Notes under the pieces: generated by a model | Databases searched by the model: none | Told to the model about the DNA's origin: nothing | The model's input: only the letters and a program-made list of their open reading frames with translations | Program-made: the position numbers and the translations under genes | Part shown: positions 1 through 8,273 of the stretch, in pieces | How the letters are laid out: every line of letters starts with the position of its first letter | How positions within the stretch are numbered: the stretch's first letter is position 1 | DNA from: JADFQT01 sp965216025 | GTDB taxonomy: Bacteria > Chloroflexota > Dehalococcoidia > Lucifugimonadales > UBA3495 | Reading direction: 5' to 3' | NCBI GenBank assembly: GCA_965216025.1 | Contig: CBDCEX010000017.1 | Coordinates: forward strand, 992,001-1,056,000 | DNA: 64,000 nucleotides

Positions 1-108
1 GACGTGCCGGGAATTATGGCATGCCCGAATATCTTGGAACACAGGCTCTTAGCAAGCCCCCGCTCCACCGCAGATGGGGTCCCATCATCCCCGGCCAGCC
101 GATATTTA

Positions 109-480
109 ATGAAAGCGTTGAGTATTCGCCAACCCTGGGCATGGCTAATTGTCCACGGTTATAAAGATGTGGAGAACCGCAGCTGGTCCACCAAATTCAG
201 GGGCCGGGTGCAGGTGCACGCGGGCAAATTCCCCGACCCGGGCTGGTTTCCCCAATTAGCCCTGGAGGTCGAAGCCAGGGGAATCGCGCTGCCCGAGCAA
301 CCCAATCTCGGCGCGTTGGTTGGCGAAGTGGACATTATCGATTGTGTGAGCCAATGGGATTCCCCTTGGTTTATTGGCCCGTACGGCTTTCTCTTAGCTA
401 ACCCCCTGGCTTACTCCCAACCAATACCCTATCGGGGCAAGTTGGGATTATTCGAAACCGGGCTGCCGGCCCCGCATTAA
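109..480 (+). CDS. ASCH-domain protein
   Basis: A 123-residue protein opening MKALSIRQPWAWLI, the typical start of small ASCH-domain proteins (fold related to PUA, thought to bind RNA or modified nucleotides). The open frame runs upstream to base 4, but the conserved N-terminus begins at the ATG at 109, so I chose that start; no strong ribosome binding site is visible. ENRSW near residues 22-26 is also family-typical. Such proteins are common in phages and accessory islands, which fits the neighbourhood. The molecular substrate cannot be told from sequence. Confidence 0.8.
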   Translation: MKALSIRQPWAWLIVHGYKDVENRSWSTKFRGRVQVHAGKFPDPGWFPQLALEVEARGIALPEQPNLGALVGEVDIIDCVSQWDSPWFIGPYGFLLANPLAYSQPIPYRGKLGLFETGLPAPH

Positions 481-573
481 GCCCGCTCGGTTTAGCCCCA
501 CTTGGGGGGTGTGAAATGTCATTGCTTCGCCTGGCGCTGCTTAACCCTCGGAAAAATTACCGTTACCCAGGTG

Positions 574-607
574 GCAAAGAAATAGGACCGGCTCAAAGCC
601 GGTCCTA
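574..607 (-). terminator. Rho-independent terminator of the VOC gene
   Basis: A perfect 11-bp stem (TAGGACCGGCT / AGCCGGTCCTA, loop CAA) at 583-607 is followed on the minus strand by TATTTCTTT. It lies 36 bases past the stop of the minus-strand VOC gene. Confidence 0.75.
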
Positions 608-642
608 AATGCTTGCTGGGAAGGGGGTTTATGCCCGCGGCT

Positions 643-1095
643 CTAGGAGAAAATCAACTCCTGGTTTGTCCGCCCCGGTCGCCGCATCTCGGCCAAACCA
701 TCGGCGGCATTGTCAAAGCTGTTGCAGAACAGCTCGATGCCGTTGCCGTCGGGGTCCTGCAGGTAAATGCTCTTGGTCATCCCGTGGTCTGTGGTGCGCA
801 ATTCGGTGATCCCATTATCTTTTAGGAGGTGGAAGTACTCGGTCAGCACTTCAAAGCTTTCCACCTGAAGCGCCATGTGGTTCAGTCCCAGTCCTCCGGC
901 GGTAACCGGAGCGGCGTCGGGAGCCGCCTGGAACAGCGCCAAGTCATGATGGATTTTTCCACAGGTCAAAAAGGTGCCGAACCCGGTTCGCTCTTTGGAT
1001 ACCTCGAAACCCAGCACTTCGGTATAAAACTTGGTGGAGGCTGTTTGGTCCTTGACGTTCAAAACCAGATGACCCACTCGTTTGGGCTTTGCCAT
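643..1095 (-). CDS. VOC-family (glyoxalase/dioxygenase-fold) protein
   Basis: A 150-residue single-domain vicinal-oxygen-chelate protein with two beta-alpha-beta-beta-beta halves. GHLVLNV near the N-terminus, LNHMAL in the middle and DPDGNGIELF near the C-terminus carry the usual metal-ligand His, His and Glu. It resembles catechol-2,3-dioxygenase or glyoxalase-type enzymes, but the substrate is not predictable. Two ATGs lie in frame; AGGAGG touches the first (1101) and is about 6 bases from the second (1095), so MAKPKRVGHL is the likelier start. Monocistronic, ending at a clear terminator. Confidence 0.85.
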   Translation of the reverse strand: MAKPKRVGHLVLNVKDQTASTKFYTEVLGFEVSKERTGFGTFLTCGKIHHDLALFQAAPDAAPVTAGGLGLNHMALQVESFEVLTEYFHLLKDNGITELRTTDHGMTKSIYLQDPDGNGIELFCNSFDNAADGLAEMRRPGRTNQELIFS

Positions 1096-1342
1096 GTGCA
1101 TCCTCCTCTAATCCGCTATTACCATGAATTCCCTTGATTATAACCCACTATAACCCTTGATTGCCAAATAGCCAAGACTGGGTCGTGGGGCAAGTTTCGA
1201 GGACACCAATAATTAGCCACTAGCTTCACCCGCCCGGAGACCCGACCCACCTGACCAAGCCGGGCAGGCTTGTCGCGCCCTCAAACCAGAAGTATCATCA
1301 CTCTGGTCAATAGCTTGCTCTCTGGGGGAAGGCGGCACTACC

Positions 1343-3049
1343 ATGCTTTGTCCAAGCTGCGGCCAAGAGAATCCCGTCAACGCCCAGTTCTGCAATGAAT
1401 GCGGGACGCGGTTACATGCCTCTCGGGACGATTTGCCGGCACCCTCGAGAGAGACAGAACCTACCGGGGTCACGGTCGGCTTCCAGTCCCAACCAGACCA
1501 AATCAGCGCTACAGACAGCTCTTCGAGAGAGGCATTTGTGGGCCGCCAGCGGGAGATTGGGGAGCTGAAGGCGGCCCTGTCGGATGCCATTTCCGGCCGG
1601 GGCCGGCTGGTGATGCTGGTAGGGGAGCCGGGCATCGGTAAGACCCGAACCGCCCAGGAGTTGGCATCCCACGCCGAGAGCTGCGGCGCTCAAGTGTTTT
1701 GGGGCCGGTGTTACGAAGAAGAAGGGGCGCCCCCCTACTGGCCCTGGGTGCAACCGATTCGGGACTACGTTCAACAGCATGACCCCGAAAGGCTGCAGTC
1801 CGAAATGGGACCCGGTGCGGCGGACATCGCCGAAATCGTACCCGAGGTTCGCGAAAAGCTGCCGGGCTTGGATCCACCACCATACCTGGAGCCGCAGCAA
1901 GCCAGGTTCCGCCTGTTTGACTCCATTACTGGCTTTTTAAGGAACGCGGCTCGATACCAACCGCTGGTGCTAGTCCTGGATGACCTCCACTGGGCCGGTG
2001 AGCCTTCCTTACTTCTACTGAGGTTCCTGGCGCAGCAACTGGCCGGGAGTTCCATCCTGGTATTGGGTTGCTACCGGGACGTAGAGCTTTCCCGGCAACA
2101 CCTCCTTTCGGAGACCCTGGCCTGGCTTTCTCGCGAGCAAGCGTTCCAAAGGCACTTGCTGAGGGGCCTGAGCCGCGAAGAGACAGGCCGCCTGATAGAG
2201 GAGATTTGCGCCGTCCGTCCGAGCCAGCCTCTAGTGGAGAATGTATTCGTCCACACCGAGGGTAACCCATACTTCATGACGGAAGTGGTCCGCCTCCTTT
2301 CTCTACAAGGAGAGCTGGAGGGGGCGGAAACTGGAGGACCTCGGCACCTCAGAATCCCCGAGGGTGTTCGAGAGGTAATCGGGCAGCGCCTGAACCAATT
2401 ATCAAAGCGATGCAACCTGGCATTGACCACCGCCTCGGTCATCGGCCGGGAGTTTAGCCTGGAACTACTTAACCGTCTGATCCAGGACCTATCCGAAGAC
2501 TAGGTGCTGGAGGCAGTGGAGGAGGCTCAGGAGGGGCGCCTGATTGAAGAACTACCCCAAAGGGCCGGGCAGTACAAGTTTGCTCATATGCTGACGCAAG
2601 AGACTCTCAGCGAGGAACTCTCCCTAACGAGACGGGTGCGGTTACATGCCCAAATTGGCGAAACCCTGGAAGAGCTGTACGGGGCCGGGGCCGAGGTCCA
2701 CGCCGCCGAGCTCGCTTACCATTTCGTCCAAGCGGAGACTGCCACGGGCGCCGAAAAGCTGGTCAAGTATACCCTGCTGGCGGGAGAGCAGGCGCTGGCC
2801 TACTTCCAGCGGGCCCTGGCCGCCAAGGAAGGGCAGCCAGTCGATGCCGAGACCGCAGCGGCCCTTTTTGGGTTGGCTCGCTCCCAGGCGGCTGCAGGCC
2901 GGAGATTACAGGTACTCCAGGAGTTGGACAATCTGAAGCAGAGCTTTGAGTACTACGCGGGAGTAGGAGACGTGGACCGGGCCGTGGCAGAGTTTCCTGT
3001 ACCGGGATTCGTACTACAGTCTGATTTAGCTATAAACCAGCAACTATAG
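1343..3049 (+). pseudogene. Zinc-ribbon AAA-ATPase regulator, split by in-frame TAG and 3'-truncated
   Basis: The N-terminus is a double CxxC zinc ribbon (CPSCGQ, then CNECG), followed by a short linker and an AAA/STAND-type ATPase: Walker A GEPGIGKTR near residue 95 and Walker B LVLVLDDLHWA near residue 205. This is the architecture of large adenylate-cyclase-like or LuxR-like regulators, which usually continue into ~500 residues of TPR. A TAG at 2501-2503 interrupts the frame; the same frame continues from 2504 with family-typical sequence (YKFAHMLTQETL, RRVRLHAQIGETLEELYGA) until 3049, where it stops soon after the first TPR-like stretch. A purine-rich site precedes the ATG. Point stop plus missing C-terminus argue for a pseudogene; 2504-3049 on its own is not a likely gene. 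Confidence 0.8.
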
Positions 3050-3636
3050 GTTATTTTCATCCCAAGATTTATACCTAAACACGGATCAGAAAAGCCGGTC
3101 AAAGCATACGTCCCATCCACCCAAGCCACGGAACCACGTCTGCAAGTTTCCTCAACATCACCTTAGAACCTGTTTACGATCTCTGAAATATGATAAGTTG
3201 AGACGATTACAGGAGGGAGGGGTAATCATGTCTCATTCCTATCCCAGCGACTGAGTCTGCGTCAAAAGCACCAATGGGCCATGTGGCGGTGTATTCGCCG
3301 CCCCGGCAAAAGCCGGAGCCCGGACATCTTTGAACACACCCTCTTAGAGCAAACTTGCCACCATCAATCAGACATCGCTGCATCTGAGAGCGAACACCCC
3401 GGAACAGCGTAGATCCCTCCCAGTCTCCCGGTCTCCCGGTCCCCGAACCGTCCAGGAATCCTTCCTGCCCCGCCCCTGCAAGCCCCACACAAAAACGGAT
3501 ACCACGTCGATTTATGTATGAATAAACGACATATACGTATTTCTGACATTCTAGTAACACTTTATAGACGCAGCACTCCCTTTTAGGGAATAATCTCAAA
3601 AGTCCACTCAGAGCGGTCCTCGTCGGTACATCCCGA
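3050..3636. other. Intergenic stretch with an IS5-type N-terminal relic
   Basis: No intact gene. Around 3167-3350 there is a strong Shine-Dalgarno (AGGAGGGAGGGG) before an ATG at 3228 that reads MSHSYPSD then stop, continuing in shifting frames as PAKAGARTS-like sequence. MxHxYPSDL...P-x-K-x-GGRP is the usual start of IS5-family transposases, so this is probably a decayed IS5 left end. The rest shows nothing I can support. Confidence 0.4.
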
Positions 3637-3921
3637 GTGGAGGCGGTTCTCGATGCCCCGCCCACAACATCGGCCATACCCGCTGGCGCTCTAGCCGACC
3701 CGGTGGTAGCAAAAAACCTGAAGGACACGCTCAAAAGGATTGGACGCAGCCCCTACTCCGTCGCCGTCGCCCTGAGGCGCTCACCAAACTGGCTGTACCA
3801 GATCACCAGCGGCAAGTACGGCATATCCATTGCCGCACTCAGGGAGGTGGCGGATGAGATCGGAGTACCCCTAGAAGTCTGGCCGGAAACCTCGATTCCC
3901 CCTAGGCCAGCGTTTTCTTAA
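3637..3921 (+). CDS. Small helix-turn-helix protein, 3' end replaced by a MITE
   Basis: GTG-started 94-residue frame. Residues ~25-80 (NLKDTLKRIGRSPYSVAVAL, then a recognition-type helix and ALREVADEIGVPL) look like an XRE/Cro-type helix-turn-helix. The last ~17 codons lie inside the MITE that begins at 3871, so the natural C-terminus has been lost or altered. No good ribosome binding site is visible at the GTG, so the start is uncertain. It could be a repressor or antitoxin fragment from an integrated element; the target is unknown. Confidence 0.55.
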   Translation: MEAVLDAPPTTSAIPAGALADPVVAKNLKDTLKRIGRSPYSVAVALRRSPNWLYQITSGKYGISIAALREVADEIGVPLEVWPETSIPPRPAFS

Positions 3922-4048
3922 CGTCGATTATCGATGGCATAGTGGGTGTTGCAACGTATTACATGCACCACCATGCCATATAAGTCTTGAATACGTCTGC
4001 TTCGCGTAGCGCAAAACCCGGCCAATGGCTTTCCGGCCAGACTTCTAG
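3871..4048. mobile_element. MITE family 1, copy A
   Basis: A 178-bp non-coding element with perfect 19-bp terminal inverted repeats CTAGAAGTCTGGCCGGAAA. Four other copies (10381, 15245, 25725, 39333) share the interior and end in CTAG at both sides. In those copies the second end reads CTAGAAACTCGGACGGAAA instead. It overlaps the 3' end of the preceding HTH gene. Confidence 0.85.
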
Positions 4049-4104
4049 GGTCGCTGATTGACCCCCCACCCACGGATGGTAACGAAACAAAACAGGAGGT
4101 ACCA

Positions 4105-4314
4105 ATGGGCCTACCCATCAAAAAACACACGAAGTTGCTGGGACGCATAGCGGAACTGGGGCTGCGCCAAGGCCACCTGGCCGCCTACATAGAAATGAGC
4201 CCGACGGCGCTGAACGGCATCCTAAACGGCCGCCGTCCCACCCCGGAAAACTTCGAGTCCCACATCTCCAAGACCCTGGACCGGTTCGAGCGAGCACTCG
4301 CGTACGATGCCTGA
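4105..4314 (+). CDS. Small XRE-like helix-turn-helix protein
   Basis: A 69-residue protein with a strong ribosome binding site (AGGAGGTACCA) before the ATG. Its centre, GHLAAYIEMSPTALNGILNGR, is a standard helix-turn-helix and the remainder is helical. Proteins this small are usually Cro-like repressors or antitoxins. It is followed after 29 bases by the small zinc-ribbon gene, itself with a good ribosome binding site, so the two probably form a short operon. Confidence 0.8.
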   Translation: MGLPIKKHTKLLGRIAELGLRQGHLAAYIEMSPTALNGILNGRRPTPENFESHISKTLDRFERALAYDA

Positions 4315-4343
4315 AAACCAAACCACAATCAGGAGGCGCAATC

Positions 4344-4622
4344 ATGAACCGCGACGGGTTGCTGGGAAGACCCAGGGTTGGGGAGCGGCTGTTGCCGGTC
4401 GCGATCGCCGCCCTGGACAAGCCGTTTGAACCGCTACAGAATCGGACCGTGAAGCCGGCGTCCAAGGCGGAGCGGGTTAACGTGCAAGCCTCGGTGATCA
4501 CCTGGAGGTGGCAGGTGATCTGCCCGAAATACGGATTTAAGGCCTCGGGGGATGGGGGCCGAGGCCCGGGGCAACGGCTGGCCAGGTGCGGCGGGTGCAA
4601 GAGGAGCATGTACCTGGCGTGA
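4344..4622 (+). CDS. Small zinc-ribbon-like protein, paralogue of the gene at 20184
   Basis: A 92-residue protein with ribosome binding site AGGAGGCGCAATC. It aligns with the 97-residue minus-strand protein at 20184-20477: both begin M-x-N/R-x-x-LLGR, have IAALD, and share a C-terminal box (CP-x-x-GFK, then PGQRLARCGRCK or CGGCK). The second residue pair of the ribbon, CPGC in the paralogue, is CPKY here, so one metal-binding cysteine is missing. Function unknown; I do not recognise the family. Confidence 0.65.
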   Translation: MNRDGLLGRPRVGERLLPVAIAALDKPFEPLQNRTVKPASKAERVNVQASVITWRWQVICPKYGFKASGDGGRGPGQRLARCGGCKRSMYLA

Positions 4623-4698
4623 CGTCCAGTTGCAGCGCGAACATTTTTGAAATGATGAATAGCTGACGTTGGCCTGATTACCCGGCAGTACTTAGGTA

Positions 4699-5988
4699 CT
4701 GTCACGAAATAACTTATTCTTTACTACATGCTCAGCTATACTTAATGGGTGATAGTTGAAGGAGCGATTCAAGCTCGTTACCAAGCGATTGCCCCCGTTG
4801 TGGACGAGCGGGTGCGGCGGCTGGTGCTTGCCGCTGAGGCGTCGGCGGCCGGGCGTGGTGGCCAGGCAGCGGTTGCAAGGGCCACCGGAGCTTCTCGCGG
4901 GACGATTCGCCGCGGCATACGGGAGTTGGGCCAGCCGGCCGTAGGGGCCGCGAAGGGCCGCATCCGCCATCCTGGAGGCGGCCGGAAGCGCACCGTCGAG
5001 CATGACCCGAGCTTGCGCGAGGACTTGGACCGGCTGGTGGAGCCGACCAGCCGTGGGGATCCCGAGTCCCCGCTGCGCTGGACCTGCAAGAGCGTGCGTC
5101 AACTGGCGGTGGCATTGAAGCGCCAAGGGCACCAAGTCAGCCATCGCATGGTCGCCGAACTGCTCCACGACATGGGCTATAGCTTGCAAGCCAATCGCAA
5201 GACCCTGGCGGGGACGGAACACCCGGACCGCAACGCCCAGTTTGAGCACTTGGACCGGGCGGTGCAACTGCAACTCTCCCTGGGAGAGCCGGTGATCTCC
5301 GTGGACACGAAGAAGAAGGAACTGGTGGGGCCCTTCAAGAACGGTGGGCGGGAGTTGCGTCCCAAGGGAGCGCCGGAGCAAGTGCTGGTGCATGACTTCC
5401 TGATTCCGGATCTGGGCCGGGTCAGTCCTTATGGGGTGTACGATATCGCCCAGAACGAGGCCTGGGTCAGTGTGGGGACGGACCACGATACGGCTGCTTT
5501 TGCCGTCGAGAGCATCCGGCGTTGGTGGCGCGGCATGGGGCAGGCGCTCTACCCGAGCGCCACTCGGCTGCTGATAACGGCCGACGCGGGCGGCAGCAAT
5601 GGGTATCGGCTCCGCTTGTGGAAGCTGGAGTTGCAGAAATTGGCGGATGAGACGGGCCTTGAAATCGACGTGTGCCACCTCCCACCAGGGACCAGCAAGT
5701 GGAACAAGATCGAACACCGCTTGTTCTCCGCGATCAGTCAGAACTGGCGCGGAAAGCCGCTGGTGAGCCACGAGGTGGTGGTGAACTTGATCGGGGCGAC
5801 CACGACCCGGACGGGGCTGCGGGTTCAGAGCCAACTGGACACCAACCGATACCCGGCCGGGCGCACCGTATCGGACGACGAACTCGAAGCCATCTATTTG
5901 CGTAGAGACTCTTTCCATGGTGAATGGAATTATTCGCTGCTACCCCGCGTTGCGCTGCTCAATTGAACTAATTATTTCGTGACAATCC
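4699..5988 (+). mobile_element. ISAzo13-type insertion sequence, intact
   Basis: Terminal inverted repeats TGTCACGAAATAA at 4700-4712 and its complement ending at 5984. The 8-base sequence CTTAGGTA occurs directly outside both ends (4691-4698 and 5989-5996), consistent with a target duplication; the exact tips are uncertain by a few bases because the repeat does not abut both inverted repeats equally. One full-length transposase lies inside, so this looks like a recent, possibly active insertion. Confidence 0.85.
4749..5966 (+). CDS. ISAzo13-family transposase
   Basis: A 405-residue transposase. N-terminal helix-turn-helix (QAAVARATGASRGTIRRGI), a helical linker, then an RNase-H-like DDE core with VISVDTKKKE, LLITADAGGSNG and the acidic residue in W-N-K-I-E-H-R. 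These features match the rhodopirellula-type ISAzo13 group. The frame is uninterrupted and fills the element. The 408-residue open frame on the opposite strand is its antisense shadow. Confidence 0.9.
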   Translation: MIVEGAIQARYQAIAPVVDERVRRLVLAAEASAAGRGGQAAVARATGASRGTIRRGIRELGQPAVGAAKGRIRHPGGGRKRTVEHDPSLREDLDRLVEPTSRGDPESPLRWTCKSVRQLAVALKRQGHQVSHRMVAELLHDMGYSLQANRKTLAGTEHPDRNAQFEHLDRAVQLQLSLGEPVISVDTKKKELVGPFKNGGRELRPKGAPEQVLVHDFLIPDLGRVSPYGVYDIAQNEAWVSVGTDHDTAAFAVESIRRWWRGMGQALYPSATRLLITADAGGSNGYRLRLWKLELQKLADETGLEIDVCHLPPGTSKWNKIEHRLFSAISQNWRGKPLVSHEVVVNLIGATTTRTGLRVQSQLDTNRYPAGRTVSDDELEAIYLRRDSFHGEWNYSLLPRVALLN

Positions 5989-6271
5989 CTTAGGTAATGC
6001 TGCCATCCCCGTCAGACGGCAACTCCTAACCCATCGATTCAAAGATGTCGGTCTACTAGTGGTTCTACTCGGGCAGACAAAGGACGCGTGGGTCCGCCCG
6101 AGTAGCTTCTGACGTCGGTGCCCAAATCCAGGGCCGAGATGGAGGGAGTCGCAGAACCCCTAATAGTCAGCTGCTGCTGGAACTGGCGGATCAGACCGGC
6201 AACCGGTTCTTCCGCACGGCGTTACGGCGGTTGCCACGGCCCAATCCTGACACTCCAATTTTTGCTTGGTG
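5989..6271 (+). other. Gene remnant and inverted repeat downstream of the ISAzo13 element
   Basis: A perfect 10-bp inverted repeat CTACTCGGGC / GCCCGAGTAG lies at 6065-6074 and 6096-6105. From about 6130 to a TGA at 6269-6271 one frame reads protein-like (SQLLLELADQTGNRFFRTAL, then LRRLPRPNPD) but has no start codon; it may be the tail of a gene cut by earlier events. Nothing else is recognisable. Confidence 0.3.
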
Positions 6272-6286
6272 ACTAGAGAGGCGATT

Positions 6287-6691
6287 ATGACGCTGAGACA
6301 CTACGAGCCGGTCGCGGCTTACTATCCCAGGTTCTCTCCGGGGGGAGCTTCACTACCGACATCTCTGAGGATGTGGACTGTCCCGAATGCTTGGCTGCTC
6401 TGGAGTGCGAAGGACGGGGGGCCGGTTGTGATCACGACGAGCCCTGTGGCTGCTACGGCAGGGATACGCTGCCGGCAGGGGCAAGGCGTTTTCGAGATGG
6501 AGGTGTGGGAGCCGAAAGACCATGATCCCAGCTGCGGGTGCTCCTGCTGCAGGGTTGCCCAGGAAGTCCTGCTCAAGATGCTGGCCCATTCATGCCGGGT
6601 CGAGCCTGATGAGTTGCTGGAACTCAAGCGGCAGTTCGATGTGGGGACTTGGCTGAACCTGTTGGCGCAACGCTACGAGCGGAGGGCGTGA
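6287..6691 (+). CDS. Cysteine-rich hypothetical protein, probably frameshifted
   Basis: The open frame gives 134 residues from the ATG at 6287 (GAGAGG upstream). Its C-terminal half looks real: CGCSCCRVAQEVLLKML, then a helical tail. Its middle does not, whereas a neighbouring frame over ~6345-6500 reads DCPECLAALECEGRGAGCDH, a typical CxxC cluster. I infer one or two indels in a small zinc-binding protein. It resembles the Cys-cluster protein at 22530 only in style. Function unknown. Confidence 0.45.
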   Translation: MTLRHYEPVAAYYPRFSPGGASLPTSLRMWTVPNAWLLWSAKDGGPVVITTSPVAATAGIRCRQGQGVFEMEVWEPKDHDPSCGCSCCRVAQEVLLKMLAHSCRVEPDELLELKRQFDVGTWLNLLAQRYERRA

Positions 6692-6777
6692 TGTCAACGT
6701 GGTCGCCCGGGAAAATGACAGCCGTCGGCGGGGACTGGGGTTGGCGGAAACCGGGCGTTGATAGCCGGTTCTGCTAG
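6691..6777 (+). CDS. Possible 28-residue ORF overlapping the previous stop
   Basis: The ATG overlaps the preceding TGA (TGATG), the usual signature of translational coupling, and encodes a Trp/Lys/Gly-rich peptide beginning MSTWSPGKMTAV. No homologue is recognised; it could be chance. Confidence 0.25.
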   Translation: MSTWSPGKMTAVGGDWGWRKPGVDSRFC

Positions 6778-7035
6778 CAGGCTTCCGTCACTCGGGGCGA
6801 CGGCCGCTGAACCTCGTAAGCTGTGGAAACGAGGCTCTTGGTTCGGACAAGACCGGTTACGTCAACCCGCAAGGGTGGCGATACAGCAGTGGGTTTTCGT
6901 CAAGACTGTCCTGCAACCGGGACTGCCCAAAAACAGCAACACTGAACCAATGCGCCCGGATGCCCACCTGGTTATCATCGGTGACATCGCCGCCGGATCG
7001 CCAGGGCCTGTGGGCAACGGTCGAAGAGATGTGCC

Positions 7036-7152
7036 ATGGAGTCGGCGACTTCTATGCAGGGCCATTTTATCGAGGTAACGGTTCACCATTCAGAGAATTC
7101 CATCTATGTCACGATTTCAGAGGGGTCCATTATGATAACCGCTACCGAATGA
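7036..7152 (+). CDS. Possible small protein of 38 residues
   Basis: The reading MESATSMQGHFIEVTVHHSE continues with alternating hydrophobic residues (SIYVTISEGS) and looks like beta-strand protein rather than random translation. The ribosome binding site is weak. The surrounding 6780-7438 contains no other supported gene. It may be the remnant of a longer gene. Confidence 0.3.
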   Translation: MESATSMQGHFIEVTVHHSENSIYVTISEGSIMITATE

Positions 7153-7438
7153 CCGACCAAGCAGCCATGCAGGCTGGAGGCGGTGAAGGGCGCGGCGACG
7201 GGGGTCCAACTGGCTGACTGCGTGTTCGGCAACGGCCAGGAGCCTGGCAAAGCGGCGGAAGATAGTAGACTGGGGAACCATTCATCGTTGCCGATGGCGC
7301 GCCGGTTCGTCCTCCCGGGAGTGAGACGGGTCAGCCCATGCCACCGGCCCAGGACAGCCGCCGGCGAGGACCGGCACGGAAGCCTGGCGCCAGCGCAACG
7401 GGACAGCCCAGCCCCGTCCCGGCGACTGGAGAAGAGGA

Positions 7439-7786
7439 ATGAAGAAGAGACACTACAACAACGGGGAGGCCGAGTTCATCCTCGAACCCCTGTCTCCATC
7501 GGTGGTGCAGGTCACCCACCGGGAACAGGTGGCATACTTCGGGACCAACCTGAACTGGGACGCGCTCCGACCCTATGCCTGGACGACCCTGGAATACCCG
7601 GTCCAGGACGACGGCATCGGCGGCGCCGTCCTGTGGGCGGCCACTCCGGATGATGCCCTCAGGGCGCTGTGCCGGTCATTGGTCAGCAGCCAGAGGAGGG
7701 AGGACTCGAGGCGGATCAACCCCGAGGAGAGGATGGCGGCGGCCCGGCAGGTGCTCGGGGAGTTCCTGGAGGAACTGCCGGAGTGA
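7439..7786 (+). CDS. Hypothetical protein, 115 residues
   Basis: Good ribosome binding site (GAGAAGAGGA) just before the ATG. Opens MKKRHYNNGEAEFILEPLSP and ends in a helix-rich tail (ERMAAARQVLGEFLEELPE). No cysteine clusters, membrane segments or motifs that I recognise. Sequence is balanced and protein-like, so I consider it a real gene of unknown function, probably cytoplasmic. The next plus-strand sequence is RCC1-repeat debris. Confidence 0.6.
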   Translation: MKKRHYNNGEAEFILEPLSPSVVQVTHREQVAYFGTNLNWDALRPYAWTTLEYPVQDDGIGGAVLWAATPDDALRALCRSLVSSQRREDSRRINPEERMAAARQVLGEFLEELPE

Positions 7787-7918
7787 GCGAATGGAAGGCG
7801 AAGAGTCGGTTCGGGAAGGCGCCCGCGGGGCCGGAGAGGTGGACGCGGAGGGCTGTGACTGCGTCAACGAGGTGAGGGGCGCCGGAAATTTTGAAGTGGA
7901 TGACGGGCGCGGACCCAG

Positions 7919-8255
7919 ATGCATCCTGGTATGCGGGCCGGACTTCTACGGGATCCTGGGACCGACCCCATCGGAGAGCAGGCGGCCCGAATCAGCGCCG
8001 GACGTGACCATAGCTGCATTTTACAGGAAGACGGCTCTCCGGCGTGTTGGGGGATCCAGGGGCTTCCCCCAACACGCGGCTGTTTCTCCGGATGTACGGC
8101 TTACAACCATAAGCAGTGGGCGCGGTCATGTTTGTGGGCTCATGGAGGACGGCACGCCGGTCTGTTGGGGAGCAGGCTCCTTCGGTCAAACGTCGCCTCC
8201 CAAAGGGAGACTGTTTGCCGCCTGCTCTCCGATCTGGAGTATCGGGAGACCTGAG
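7919..8255 (+). pseudogene. RCC1-repeat (regulator-of-chromosome-condensation-like) remnant
   Basis: Two RCC1 repeat units are visible in different frames: RISAGRDHSCILQEDGSPAC (frame of 7919, near 7990-8050) and TISSGRGHVCGLMEDGTPVC with WGAGSFGQ (frame of 7575, near 8105-8190). The xISAGxxHxCxLxxDGxxxCWG pattern is diagnostic of bacterial RCC1 beta-propellers, which normally have many blades in a secreted or surface protein. Only two remain and they are out of frame, so this is a fragment ending at the convergent helicase gene. Confidence 0.65.
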
Positions 8256-8273
8256 AGATACTGGCGCCTGACC

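Noticed and set aside
3207..3734. 175-residue minus-strand open frame
   Set aside because: Arg/Gly/Cys-rich random-looking translation across IS5 debris and the HTH gene start.
4692..5918. 408-residue minus-strand open frame
   Set aside because: Antisense shadow of the ISAzo13 transposase; His/Pro/Arg-rich translation with no family features.
6065..6105. Terminator at the 10-bp inverted repeat
   Set aside because: Loop of 21 bases and no T-run on either side; no gene ends there.
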